A DNA stretch of 64,000 nucleotides, taken from the NCBI RefSeq assembly GCF_018131105.1, contig NZ_JAFCJI010000001.1:2914001-2978000 (forward strand). Reading direction: 5' to 3'. The position numbers and the translations under genes were made by a program. The notes beneath the pieces were generated by a model, which did no database searches, had not been told where the DNA came from, and was given only the letters and a program-made list of their open reading frames with translations. Positions 8,607 through 16,407 of this stretch are shown in pieces. Numbering within the stretch: position 1 is the stretch's first letter; each line of letters opens with the position of its first letter. This DNA is from Bradyrhizobium manausense. Its GTDB lineage: Bacteria > Pseudomonadota > Alphaproteobacteria > Rhizobiales > Xanthobacteraceae.

Positions 8607-9950
8607 TCAGGCCGCGGCCTGGCCCAGCGCGGAGACGATGGTGTCGACGACGTCCTCGACCAGGACGCGGTCCTCGCCCTCGCCCATGACGCGGATCACG
8701 GGCTCGGTGCCGGAGGAGCGGATCAGCAAGCGGCCATGGCCGTTGAGGCGCTTCTCGCCGTCGGAGATCGCCGACTTGACGTCGGAATCGTCGAGCGGCT
8801 TGCCGCCCTTGTGACGAACGTTCTTGAGGATCTGCGGCAGCGGATCGAAGCGGTGGCAGACTTCCGACACCGGACGACGCGACTTCTGCACCACGGCCAG
8901 CACCTGCAGCGCCGCCACAAATCCGTCGCCGGTGGTGGCGTAGTCGGACAGGATGATGTGGCCGGACTGCTCGCCACCGAGATTGTAGCCGCCGCTCAGC
9001 ATCTGCTCGAGCACGTAGCGATCGCCGACCGGTGTGCGCACCAGGTCGAGCCCCTGCCCTTTCAGGAAGCGCTCGAGGCCGAGATTGGACATCACGGTGG
9101 CGACGATGCCCGGACGCGAGAGGCGACCGTCTTCCTTCCAGCTCTGCGCGATCACCGCCAGCAGCTGGTCGCCGTCGACGACATGGCCGCGCTCGTCGAC
9201 CAGGATGACGCGGTCGGCGTCACCGTCCAGCGCAATGCCGATGTCGGCGCGCATCTCGCGCACCTTCCGCGACAGCGCTTCCGGCGAAGTCGAGCCGCAA
9301 TCCTTGTTGATGTTGAAGCCATCGGGCTCGACGCCGATCGGCACCACGTCGGCGCCCAATTCCCACAGCGCTTCCGGCACCACCTTGTAGGCGGCGCCAT
9401 TGGCGCAATCGACCACGACGCGCAGGCCGTCGAGCGAGAGATCGCGCGGCAGCGTGCGCTTGGCGAATTCGATGTAGCGGTCATGCACGCCGTCGATACG
9501 GCGGGCCCGGCCGAGGCTCGCGCTCTGCGCCAGCCGCTTCTCGATCGGCTCGTCGAGCAGCTGCTCGATCTGCTTCTCGACGTCGTCGGACAGCTTGAAT
9601 CCCTGCGGGCCGAACAGCTTGATGCCGTTGTCCTCGAACAGATTGTGCGAGGCCGAAATCATGACGCCGAGATCGGCGCGCATCGACTTGGTGAGCATCG
9701 CCACCGCCGGCGTCGGCATCGGGCCGACCAGCAGCACGTCCATGCCGACCGAGGTGAAGCCCGCGACCATCGCGTATTCGATCATGTAGCCGGACAGGCG
9801 GGTGTCCTTGCCGATCACGACCCGGTGGCGGTGGTCACCGCGCTGAAACGCAAGGCCGGCGGCCTGGCCGACCTTGAGCGCGAGCTCCGGCGTGATCAGT
9901 CCGTTGGCGCGGCCCCGGATCCCGTCCGTCCCGAAATATTTGCGGCTCAT
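8607..9950 (-). CDS. glmM: Phosphoglucosamine mutase
   Basis: Interconverts glucosamine-6-phosphate and glucosamine-1-phosphate on the way to UDP-GlcNAc for peptidoglycan and lipopolysaccharide. From the ATG with a GGGGGA ribosome site it is 447 residues, normal for GlmM, and begins [16 protein letters not shown]. The phosphoserine loop is ISASHN with S101 as phosphate carrier, the metal loop is DGDADR, and the C-terminal phosphate-binding loop is [13 protein letters not shown]. An upstream in-frame ATG would add 22 unrelated residues and is rejected. The usual partner folP or ftsH is not in the window. Identification is firm. Confidence 0.97.
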   Translation of the reverse strand: MSRKYFGTDGIRGRANGLITPELALKVGQAAGLAFQRGDHRHRVVIGKDTRLSGYMIEYAMVAGFTSVGMDVLLVGPMPTPAVAMLTKSMRADLGVMISASHNLFEDNGIKLFGPQGFKLSDDVEKQIEQLLDEPIEKRLAQSASLGRARRIDGVHDRYIEFAKRTLPRDLSLDGLRVVVDCANGAAYKVVPEALWELGADVVPIGVEPDGFNINKDCGSTSPEALSRKVREMRADIGIALDGDADRVILVDERGHVVDGDQLLAVIAQSWKEDGRLSRPGIVATVMSNLGLERFLKGQGLDLVRTPVGDRYVLEQMLSGGYNLGGEQSGHIILSDYATTGDGFVAALQVLAVVQKSRRPVSEVCHRFDPLPQILKNVRHKGGKPLDDSDVKSAISDGEKRLNGHGRLLIRSSGTEPVIRVMGEGEDRVLVEDVVDTIVSALGQAAA

Positions 9951-10169
9951 ATCGTCCCCCACGCAACAACCAGGGATCCCCATTGCAACCTCCGGGTGCC
10001 CTGGCGGGACCCGCATCCCTGATTTGCTGGGCGTCTTATAATGCCTGGACGGCTAACTTGGCTTCAAAAAATATGATGAATCATTACGGAACCGGAACCT
10101 CGCCCCCCGGGTAAGCTCTTGTTAATCTTATATTTCCGGTTTCAGCGCCGGAATGACGCGGAACTCACC

Positions 10170-10379
<210 letters not shown>

Positions 10380-10436
10380 CTAGATGACCCCTAAACCTTG
10401 CGACGCAAGACTTGAGAGACGGGCCGGGGAACGTTC

Positions 10437-11579
10437 ATGAAGCACATCACCTGTATCGACGATCTTCGCGCGCTGCATAAGCGCCGCGTGCCGAAGGCAT
10501 TCTTCGACTATTGCGACCGCGGCTCCTATGCCGAGGAAACGCTGCGCGCCAACCGCGAGGACATGCAGCAGATCAAGTTCCGCCAGCGCATCCTTGTCGA
10601 CGTCTCCAAGCGCGACACCTCGACCACGATCCTCGGCGAACCCTCGACCATGCCGCTGATCCTGGCGCCGGTCGGCCTGCTCGGCATGCAGCACGGCGAC
10701 GGCGAGATCCACGCCTGCCGCGCGGCGCAGGCCGCCGGCATCCCGTTCACGCAGTCGACCATGTCGATCTGCTCGATCGAGGATATTGCGGCCGCCGTCG
10801 ACAAGCCGTTCTGGTTCCAGCTCTACGTGATGAAGGACCGCGGCTTCATCAAGGATCTGGTCCAGCGCGCGATCGCAGCGAAATGCAGCGCGCTGGTGCT
10901 CACCGTCGACCTGCAGGTGATCGGCCAGCGGCACGCCGATATCAAGAACGGCATGACGATTCCGCCGGAATGGTCGCTGTCGAAGTTCATCGATTTCGCC
11001 ACCAAGCCGGCCTGGGTCTCCGGCGTGCTGCAAGGCAAGCGCCGCACCTTCGGCAACATCGCCGGCCACGTGAAGAACACCGAGGACCTCAACCGCCTCG
11101 CCGAATGGACCGCCTCGCAGTTCGACACCTCCTTGAACTGGAAGGATGTCGAATGGATCCGCAGCATCTGGCCGGGCAAGCTCATCATCAAGGGCATTCT
11201 GGACGTCGAGGACGCCGAGGAAGCGGCCAAGACCGGCGCACAGGCGCTGGTGGTGTCGAACCATGGCGGCCGTCAGCTCGACGGCGCGCCGTCCTCGATC
11301 GAGGTGCTGCCCGAGATCGCCGACGCGGTCGGTGATAACATGGAGATCATGTTCGACGGCGGCATCCGCTCCGGCCAGGACGTGATGCGCGCGCTCGCGC
11401 TCGGCGCCAAGTCCTGCATGATCGGCCGCGCTTACGCCTACGGCCTGGGGGCCGGCGGCCAGGCCGGCGTCGCCAAGGCGATCGACATCATCCAGAAAGA
11501 GCTGCTGACCACGATGGGCCTTTGCGGCGTCAACCGGATCGACGAGATCGACGATCATGTCATCGCTGAGGCGCCGTAG
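10437..11579 (+). CDS. lldD: FMN-dependent 2-hydroxyacid dehydrogenase (L-lactate dehydrogenase type)
   Basis: A 380-residue TIM-barrel flavoprotein. Family hallmarks are FDYCDRGSYAEETL near the N-terminus, LAPVGLLGMQHGDGE (FMN phosphate region), QLYVMKDRGF, VLTVDLQVIGQR, the catalytic His/Arg motif VSNHGGRQLDGAPSSIE (about 270-286) and the C-terminal FMN loop DGGIRSGQDVMRALALGAK. LldD-type enzymes oxidise L-lactate to pyruvate and pass electrons to the respiratory quinone pool at the inner membrane face. Glycolate or mandelate relatives share these motifs, so the substrate is probable but not certain. No lldP permease or lldR regulator is adjacent, so the gene stands alone. Confidence 0.85.
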   Translation: MKHITCIDDLRALHKRRVPKAFFDYCDRGSYAEETLRANREDMQQIKFRQRILVDVSKRDTSTTILGEPSTMPLILAPVGLLGMQHGDGEIHACRAAQAAGIPFTQSTMSICSIEDIAAAVDKPFWFQLYVMKDRGFIKDLVQRAIAAKCSALVLTVDLQVIGQRHADIKNGMTIPPEWSLSKFIDFATKPAWVSGVLQGKRRTFGNIAGHVKNTEDLNRLAEWTASQFDTSLNWKDVEWIRSIWPGKLIIKGILDVEDAEEAAKTGAQALVVSNHGGRQLDGAPSSIEVLPEIADAVGDNMEIMFDGGIRSGQDVMRALALGAKSCMIGRAYAYGLGAGGQAGVAKAIDIIQKELLTTMGLCGVNRIDEIDDHVIAEAP

Positions 11580-11668
11580 CAGCGGTGCGGGGTGGGCAAA
11601 GCGAAAGCGTGCCGTTGCCGACCCGACGAGTTATCAGTTTGATGGAAGCCATCGCCACAATCTGCGCC

Positions 11669-11694
11669 GTCGTCCTGGCGAAAGCCAGGACGAC
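11669..11694. repeat. Short perfect palindrome GTCGTCCTGGC...GCCAGGACGAC
   Basis: An 11-bp perfect stem with a GAAA loop. It is the same core as the ends of the longer element at 28578-28704. It lies between the convergent lactate dehydrogenase and secreted-paralog genes and could help end transcription, though no T-run follows. Confidence 0.65.
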
Positions 11695-11702
11695 ATGAGC
11701 GC

Positions 11703-12329
11703 TCACATCGGCGGCGTCACGCCGTCGCGACCGACATTGACGCGGTTCGCTTCCAGCGTACCGTCGTCCTTCTTTGCCGCACCGAAGATGATCAGCTTGG
11801 CGCCGGGCTTCACTTCCGACCTGTCGCTGGCGACGAAGGTGACGATCGGGGTGTCCGGCGGCACCACGACTTTCTTCTCGCCATCCTTGTACTTCACCGT
11901 GATGTTCTGGCCGTCGGTGCCCTTGATCGTCTGCGCGACGGTGGCGTTGGTCATGGTCGAGTTGGCGCGGGCATCCCAGGGACGGAAACCTTCGGCGGCG
12001 CCGCGCTGGTTCTCCGGAAAGATGTGCACGGCGATGGCCTTCTGCGTGCCGTCCGGCTCGGGCATGGCGGTGACGCCGATATAGGAGCCCTCCTTGATCT
12101 CGGAGAGCTCAGTCTTCACCACGGCGAAGACCGCAACGTTGTCGGTCATGCGCACCTTCACGTCGCTGCCTTCGCGCGTCTTGATGCCCAGCGTGTTGCC
12201 GTCGACGCTCTCGATGGCGCCGCGGATGCGGACTGTCGGCGCCTGCTGCGCCGAGACCGATGACGTCACGATGCAGGCGACGAAGGCAGCCGCGGCGGCG
12301 CGCGGCATCCAGTTGTTCAGGCTTGGCAT
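11703..12329 (-). CDS. Secreted hypothetical protein, second of two tandem paralogs
   Basis: 208 residues from the ATG preceded by GGAGGGGA. The signal peptide is MPSLNNWMPRAAAAAFVACIVTSSVSA, cleaved before QQAPTVRIRG. The mature part begins with RIRGAIESVDGNTLGIKT, a small beta-barrel-like (DUF5666/OB-like) pattern, then DGEKKVVVPPDTPIVTF, and ends VGRDGVTPPM. It aligns along its full length with the 12404-13030 product and has the same length, so this is a tandem duplication. Related proteins are sometimes labelled metal ABC transporter permease in databases (as I recall), but no membrane-spanning permease domain is visible, so that name should not be used. Confidence 0.75.
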   Translation of the reverse strand: MPSLNNWMPRAAAAAFVACIVTSSVSAQQAPTVRIRGAIESVDGNTLGIKTREGSDVKVRMTDNVAVFAVVKTELSEIKEGSYIGVTAMPEPDGTQKAIAVHIFPENQRGAAEGFRPWDARANSTMTNATVAQTIKGTDGQNITVKYKDGEKKVVVPPDTPIVTFVASDRSEVKPGAKLIIFGAAKKDDGTLEANRVNVGRDGVTPPM

Positions 12330-12403
12330 GATGGTCCCCTCCAAGGAGTTGCGGCGATCAACGGCAAACCCCGTCCGACCGCCGCTATTCCCTGAATTGC
12401 TGA

Positions 12404-13030
12404 TCACATCGGAGGTGTCAGGCCATCGCGGCCGACGCTGACGCGATTGGTCTCGAACGAGCCATCGGGCAATTGCTTCATGGAGGCGATGACCTTGGCG
12501 CCGGCCTTCAGCTCCGACTTATCGCCGGGAACGAAGGTCACGACCGGTGTCATATCCGAGACGAACACCTTCTTCTCGCCGTCCTTGTACTTCACCAGCA
12601 GGGTGTGGCCGTCATTGCCGACCACGCTCTCGGACACCGTGGCGTTGGTCATGCTGGAATTCGGCTTGAGATCATAGGGCCGCGAACCTTCGCCGGTGCC
12701 GCGCATGCTCTCCGGAAACACGTGCACCTCGACCGCGTTGTTGCCGCCATCAGGTCCCGGCACGGTGGTGGCGCCGACGAAGGAGCCGACCTTGATGTCG
12801 GCGAGCGCGATCTTGGTGACGCCGGCGACGCGCACGTCTGATGCGATGCGGAGCTTGAAGTCCTCGCCGCTATGCGACTTGACCTGCATGGTGTCACCAT
12901 TGACGCTCTCGATCGTGCCGCGCACGCGAGTCGGTACCGGCGCCTTTTGCGCGACGGCAGCAAGGGTGGAAGCGGCCACCATCGCAACGGCGATGAGCGG
13001 ACGCGTGAAATTGGCACGTTGGATCGTCAT
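12404..13030 (-). CDS. Secreted hypothetical protein, first of two tandem paralogs
   Basis: 208 residues with an N-terminal export signal (basic start, hydrophobic LIAVAMVAASTLAAVAQ) and a mature domain opening RVRGTIESVNGDTMQVKS. Shared blocks with the downstream paralog include NSSMTNATV, VKYKDGEKKV, VTFVPGDKSELKAGAK and the C-terminal VGRDGLTPPM. The gene is separated from its paralog by 74 bases and from aroE upstream by 56 bases, all on the same strand. The extracytoplasmic location is inferred from the signal. Its role is unknown, but the repeated RGTIESV/VNG motif suggests a strand-rich ligand or metal-binding fold. Confidence 0.75.
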   Translation of the reverse strand: MTIQRANFTRPLIAVAMVAASTLAAVAQKAPVPTRVRGTIESVNGDTMQVKSHSGEDFKLRIASDVRVAGVTKIALADIKVGSFVGATTVPGPDGGNNAVEVHVFPESMRGTGEGSRPYDLKPNSSMTNATVSESVVGNDGHTLLVKYKDGEKKVFVSDMTPVVTFVPGDKSELKAGAKVIASMKQLPDGSFETNRVSVGRDGLTPPM

Positions 13031-13086
13031 TGATGTCTCCGATTGTCCCCACGGGGATAGAACGCCGGAGACGGCGCACTATTCTC

Positions 13087-13929
13087 TCAAGTCTTTGTGA
13101 GATCGGCCTCGACCAGTGCGCGCAGCTCCGCGGTCACTTCGGGCCGCTGGCCGAACCAAAGTTCGAAGCCGCGCACCGCCTGGTGCAGGAGCATGCCGAG
13201 CCCGTCGGCGGTCTTGAGCCCGCGCGCCCTGGCGGCGGCGAGCAGCGGCGTCACGAGGGGAACGTAGACGAGATCGGTGACGACGGCCTCTGGCGGGAGT
13301 CGCGTCACGTCGACTTCGAGCGCGGGCTGGCCGTGCATGCCGAGCGAGGTCGTGTTCACGAGAAGTTTTGCTCGAGGCAGGATCTCGTTGATCCCGTCCC
13401 AGGCGAGCGGTTGCACGTTCGGCCCGAATTGCGCCGCGAGCGCCTCGGCCCGCGCCAGGGTGCGATTGGCAAGATGAATGCGCCTGAAGCCGCGTTCGAG
13501 CAGGCCGAACACGACAGCGCGCGAGGAGCCGCCGGCGCCCAACACCAGCGCCTCCTCCGCCCTGTCCCAAAGCAGTGCACTGGCGTCGAGATTGCCGAGA
13601 AAGCCCTCGACGTCGGTGTTGGTCGAGCGAAGCTCGCCGCCTTCAAACCACAGCGTGTTGGCGGCGCCCACGGCCTTGGCGCGCGCGTCGGGGGTCGACA
13701 GCTCCAGCACGCCGACCTTGTGCGGAATGGTGACGTTGGCGCCGACGAAACCGCGCAGCGACAGCCGCAGCACGAAATCCCTGAGATCATCGGGCGGAAC
13801 GGCCTCGATGACATAGCCGCCTGCGATGCCGAGGGTGCGCAGCCAATAATGATGGATCAGCGGCGAGCGCGAATGCGCGGCCGGCCATCCGATCAAACAG
13901 GCTGCGGGCGGTTTGGGCACGGTCGTCAC
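13087..13929 (-). CDS. aroE: Shikimate dehydrogenase (NADP+)
   Basis: Reduces 3-dehydroshikimate to shikimate with NADPH in aromatic amino-acid synthesis. 280 residues, normal length. Substrate-binding features are GWPAAHSRSPLIHHYWL (S-R-S serines), NVTIPHK (catalytic lysine) and TNTDVEGF (Asn/Asp pair). The cofactor domain shows VLGAGGSSRAVVFGL and the NRT motif that reads the NADP phosphate. It lies 60 bases downstream of the SulP gene on the same strand. The 3-prime neighbours are the secreted paralogs rather than coaE/dnaQ, often the partners elsewhere. Confidence 0.95.
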   Translation of the reverse strand: MTTVPKPPAACLIGWPAAHSRSPLIHHYWLRTLGIAGGYVIEAVPPDDLRDFVLRLSLRGFVGANVTIPHKVGVLELSTPDARAKAVGAANTLWFEGGELRSTNTDVEGFLGNLDASALLWDRAEEALVLGAGGSSRAVVFGLLERGFRRIHLANRTLARAEALAAQFGPNVQPLAWDGINEILPRAKLLVNTTSLGMHGQPALEVDVTRLPPEAVVTDLVYVPLVTPLLAAARARGLKTADGLGMLLHQAVRGFELWFGQRPEVTAELRALVEADLTKT

Positions 13930-13989
13930 CTTGCAGGATCCCTCCGGGAGATTGTCGCAGGCGATCCATTTCGTGTCCCGCCGGTCCTG

Positions 13990-15747
13990 TCAAGCAGGCG
14001 ACGGGTGGTCCGCGACCTCGAGCGCCCCGGGGCTGCTCTTGATGTCGGCGACCGCGCGCTCGATGGTCTCACGATAATGCGCGTGCGGCTCGGTGACGCC
14101 ATGGGTCAACAGCGCCTGGCGGACGGAGGGCGAGGCACCGGTGATGAGCAGCTGCATGCCCTGGCGATGTGACTTGGCGGCGACGCGGCCGAGCACGTTT
14201 GCGGCCGTCGAATCCAGGAATGGCACCGCAGCGAAATCCACCACGAAACCTTTACGCGTGCCGGCAACCTCGTCGAGCACGTTGCCGATCGCGGACGCCG
14301 CACCGAAGAAGAACGCACCGGTGATGCGGTAGACCAGCACGTCGCGATCGACCGAGAGCGCGGGATCGTAGGGCACGCGCTCGCCATTGTCAGCGTCGGG
14401 ACGATCGGCGGCCACCAGCGGCGGGCGCTCTTCGATGCCTGTCATCTCCGCCATGCGATGGATGAACAGCACGGCCCCGAGCGCAAAGCCCACCAGGATT
14501 CCTTCGGTGAGATCGCGGAAGATCGTGAGCAGGAAGGTTGCGAGCAGCACGACGGCATCGCCCCATGACGAGCGCAAGAGCGTCGCGAATTCGTGCTTCT
14601 CCGCCATGGTCCAGGACACCACGACCAGCACGGCGGCGAGCGCAGCAAGCGGGATGTAGCTCGCGAGCGGCGCTGCGACCAGCATGAACAGCAGCAGGAA
14701 CACCGAGTGCAACATCCCCGCAAGCGGACCGCGTGCGCCGGCGCGGATATTGGTCGCGGTGCGCGCGATCAGCCCGGTGACGCAGATGCCGCCGAACAGC
14801 GCCGCACCGATATTGGCGGCGCCTTGCGCCACCAGTTCGCAATTGGAGCGATGACGGCGTCCGGTCATGCCGTCGGCGACGACCGCCGACAAGAGGGATT
14901 CGATCGCGGCCAGCAGCGCGAACGAGATCGCATCCGGCAGCACCGCTTTTGCCTTGGCAAGCGAGAACGCCGGCAGCGCGGGCGACGGCAATTCGCGCGG
15001 AATGCCGCCGAAGCGGGATCCGATGGTCTCGATCGGCAGCGACAGCACAGCGGCCGCGATCGCCGCGAGCACGACCGCGATCAGGATGCCGGGCCAGGAT
15101 GGTCGCCAGCGCCGCAGGCCGGCGATGATGGCGATGCAGACGAGAGCAAGGCCAAGCGCGGACGGATTGACGGTGTGCAGACCGCTCGCGAGCGCGACGA
15201 GTTTCGGCACGAACTCACTCGGCTCCTTCCCCGCGAGCGTGATGCCTGAGAGATCGCGGAGCTGGCTGGCAAAAATGATCACGGCGATGCCGGCGGTGAA
15301 GCCGACCGTGACCGGATAGGGAATGAACTTGATGTAGGTGCCGATGCGCAGGAGACCGGCGGCGATCAGGACCATGCCCGCCATCATGGTGGCGAGGATC
15401 ACGCCATCGACGCCGTGCCGCTCCGCGGTGACCGCGACCAGCACGATGAAGGCGCCTGCGGGACCGCCGACCTGGAAACGGCTGCCACCGAGCAGCGACA
15501 CGATGAAGCCGCCGACGACGGCAGTGTAGAGCCCCCGATCCGGCGTCACGCCCGAGGCGATCGCGATCGCCATCGACAGCGGCAGTGCCACGATCGCGAC
15601 GGTGAGGCCGGCGAACACGTCGGCGCGGAAATCCGCGAAGCCATAACCCTCGCGCCAGACCGTGACGATCTTTGGCAAATACAGTTCGGCAAAGGTCGGC
15701 TGACGCAACGGACGCAGCCCGCGCACGTGATCGCTGGTGATGCTCAT
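13990..15747 (-). CDS. SulP family anion transporter with C-terminal STAS domain
   Basis: A 585-residue inner-membrane transporter. The N-terminal 30-430 region has about 12 hydrophobic spans, including the SulP signature region ALPLSMAIAIASGVTPDRGLYTAVVGG and FIVSLLGGSRFQVGGPAGAFIVLV. The C-terminal part (about 450-570) is a STAS regulatory domain ending VTEPHAHYRETIERAV. Such proteins move sulfate, bicarbonate or dicarboxylates by ion coupling; the substrate cannot be read from sequence. An XRE-type regulator gene lies 94 bases upstream in the same direction, so the pair is probably one operon whose expression is controlled by that small protein. Confidence 0.9.
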   Translation of the reverse strand: MSITSDHVRGLRPLRQPTFAELYLPKIVTVWREGYGFADFRADVFAGLTVAIVALPLSMAIAIASGVTPDRGLYTAVVGGFIVSLLGGSRFQVGGPAGAFIVLVAVTAERHGVDGVILATMMAGMVLIAAGLLRIGTYIKFIPYPVTVGFTAGIAVIIFASQLRDLSGITLAGKEPSEFVPKLVALASGLHTVNPSALGLALVCIAIIAGLRRWRPSWPGILIAVVLAAIAAAVLSLPIETIGSRFGGIPRELPSPALPAFSLAKAKAVLPDAISFALLAAIESLLSAVVADGMTGRRHRSNCELVAQGAANIGAALFGGICVTGLIARTATNIRAGARGPLAGMLHSVFLLLFMLVAAPLASYIPLAALAAVLVVVSWTMAEKHEFATLLRSSWGDAVVLLATFLLTIFRDLTEGILVGFALGAVLFIHRMAEMTGIEERPPLVAADRPDADNGERVPYDPALSVDRDVLVYRITGAFFFGAASAIGNVLDEVAGTRKGFVVDFAAVPFLDSTAANVLGRVAAKSHRQGMQLLITGASPSVRQALLTHGVTEPHAHYRETIERAVADIKSSPGALEVADHPSPA

Positions 15748-15841
15748 GCGGCCCCCACAATGCTTCCCTGCATCGTGCGGCCGCGATCCCGGACGCGACG
15801 GTGCGGTTAGCTCCTCTGTTGTCCAGACACGATCATCGCGA

Positions 15842-16114
15842 TCATGCCCCGACGCGGCGCGGCGGCCCCGGCTCCTTCAGGCGAACGCCCCGTCCGCCGC
15901 TGTCGCTGCGCACCTGCTCGCCGATCAGCTCGACGCCGGCCCGGTCGAACGCCTCGACCACCTTGATCAAGGTCTCGACCACGCCACGCACATTGCCGGT
16001 GGAGGCCTCCATCCGCTGGATGGTCGGCAACGACACGCCGGCAAGCTCGGCCAGGGTTTTCTGGTCGATGCCGAGCAGCGCGCGGGCTGCCCGCATCTGG
16101 AATGACGTGATCAC
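15842..16114 (-). CDS. XRE-type helix-turn-helix transcriptional regulator
   Basis: 90 residues, GTG start assigned (an internal ATG lies 18 bases in). The HTH occupies residues 7-60: MRAARALLGIDQKTLAELAG then VSLPTIQRMEAS, the classical Cro/CI helix 2-helix 3 arrangement, followed by VVETLIKVVEAFDRAGVEL and a disordered basic tail. It directly precedes the SulP transporter gene. A consensus sigma-70-type promoter and a 17-base palindrome lie just upstream (16135-16180), a layout that suggests autoregulation. Confidence 0.85.
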   Translation of the reverse strand: MITSFQMRAARALLGIDQKTLAELAGVSLPTIQRMEASTGNVRGVVETLIKVVEAFDRAGVELIGEQVRSDSGGRGVRLKEPGPPRRVGA

Positions 16115-16134
16115 CTTGGCCTCACGTGTGAGCT

Positions 16135-16163
16135 AGTATAAGTGATACTTTTTGTATGTACAA
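16135..16163 (-). promoter_or_regulatory. Sigma-70-type promoter for the XRE-SulP unit
   Basis: On the minus strand, TTGTAC (-35) is followed after exactly 17 bases by TATACT (-10). The predicted start lies roughly a dozen bases ahead of the GTG at 16114, so the leader is very short. This is one of the closest consensus promoters seen in the window. Confidence 0.6.
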
Positions 16164-16180
16164 TGATGTAAAATACATCA
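16164..16180. promoter_or_regulatory. Perfect palindrome next to the -35 box, candidate operator
   Basis: TGATGTAAAATACATCA is a perfect inverted repeat (7-base arms, 3-base centre) ending one base upstream of the -35 element of the XRE promoter. Size and position suit a dimeric HTH regulator, most simply the adjacent XRE protein. Binding is inferred. Confidence 0.5.
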
Positions 16181-16208
16181 ATCAAGGACGAACGCAAGCG
16201 TCTCCTCC

Positions 16209-16290
16209 GTCATTGCGAGGAGCGTAGCGACGAAGCAATCCAGCATCCCCGCGGAAAGACTCTGGATTGCTTCGCTTCGCTCACAATGAC
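16209..16290. repeat. GTCATTGCGAG...CGCAATGAC palindromic repeat
   Basis: The arms GTCATTGCGAGGAGCG and CGCTTCGCTCACAATGAC flank a central AAGCAATCCAG / CTGGATTGCTT inverted pair. Copies at 29434, 41439 and 56515 and a short one at 42258 share this design. A second GC-rich palindrome follows at about 16335-16390, so the gap before the EF-G-like gene is repeat-filled. Confidence 0.8.
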
Positions 16291-16407
16291 GCGTGGAGAG
16301 AGCGCGGGGCCACATGAAATGTCTCACGCATCGAGACAGTCCCTCACCCCGTCCTCTCCTCGCAAGAGCGAGGAGAGGAGACGAGAGAGCGGAGCCTCCC
16401 TAGCCGA

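Noticed and set aside
11703..13030. Metal ABC transporter permease as a name for the paired proteins
   Set aside because: Only an N-terminal signal is hydrophobic; no permease helices exist.
16209..16390. CRISPR-like short repeats
   Set aside because: The repeats are single palindromes dispersed over the window, with no regular spacers and no cas genes.
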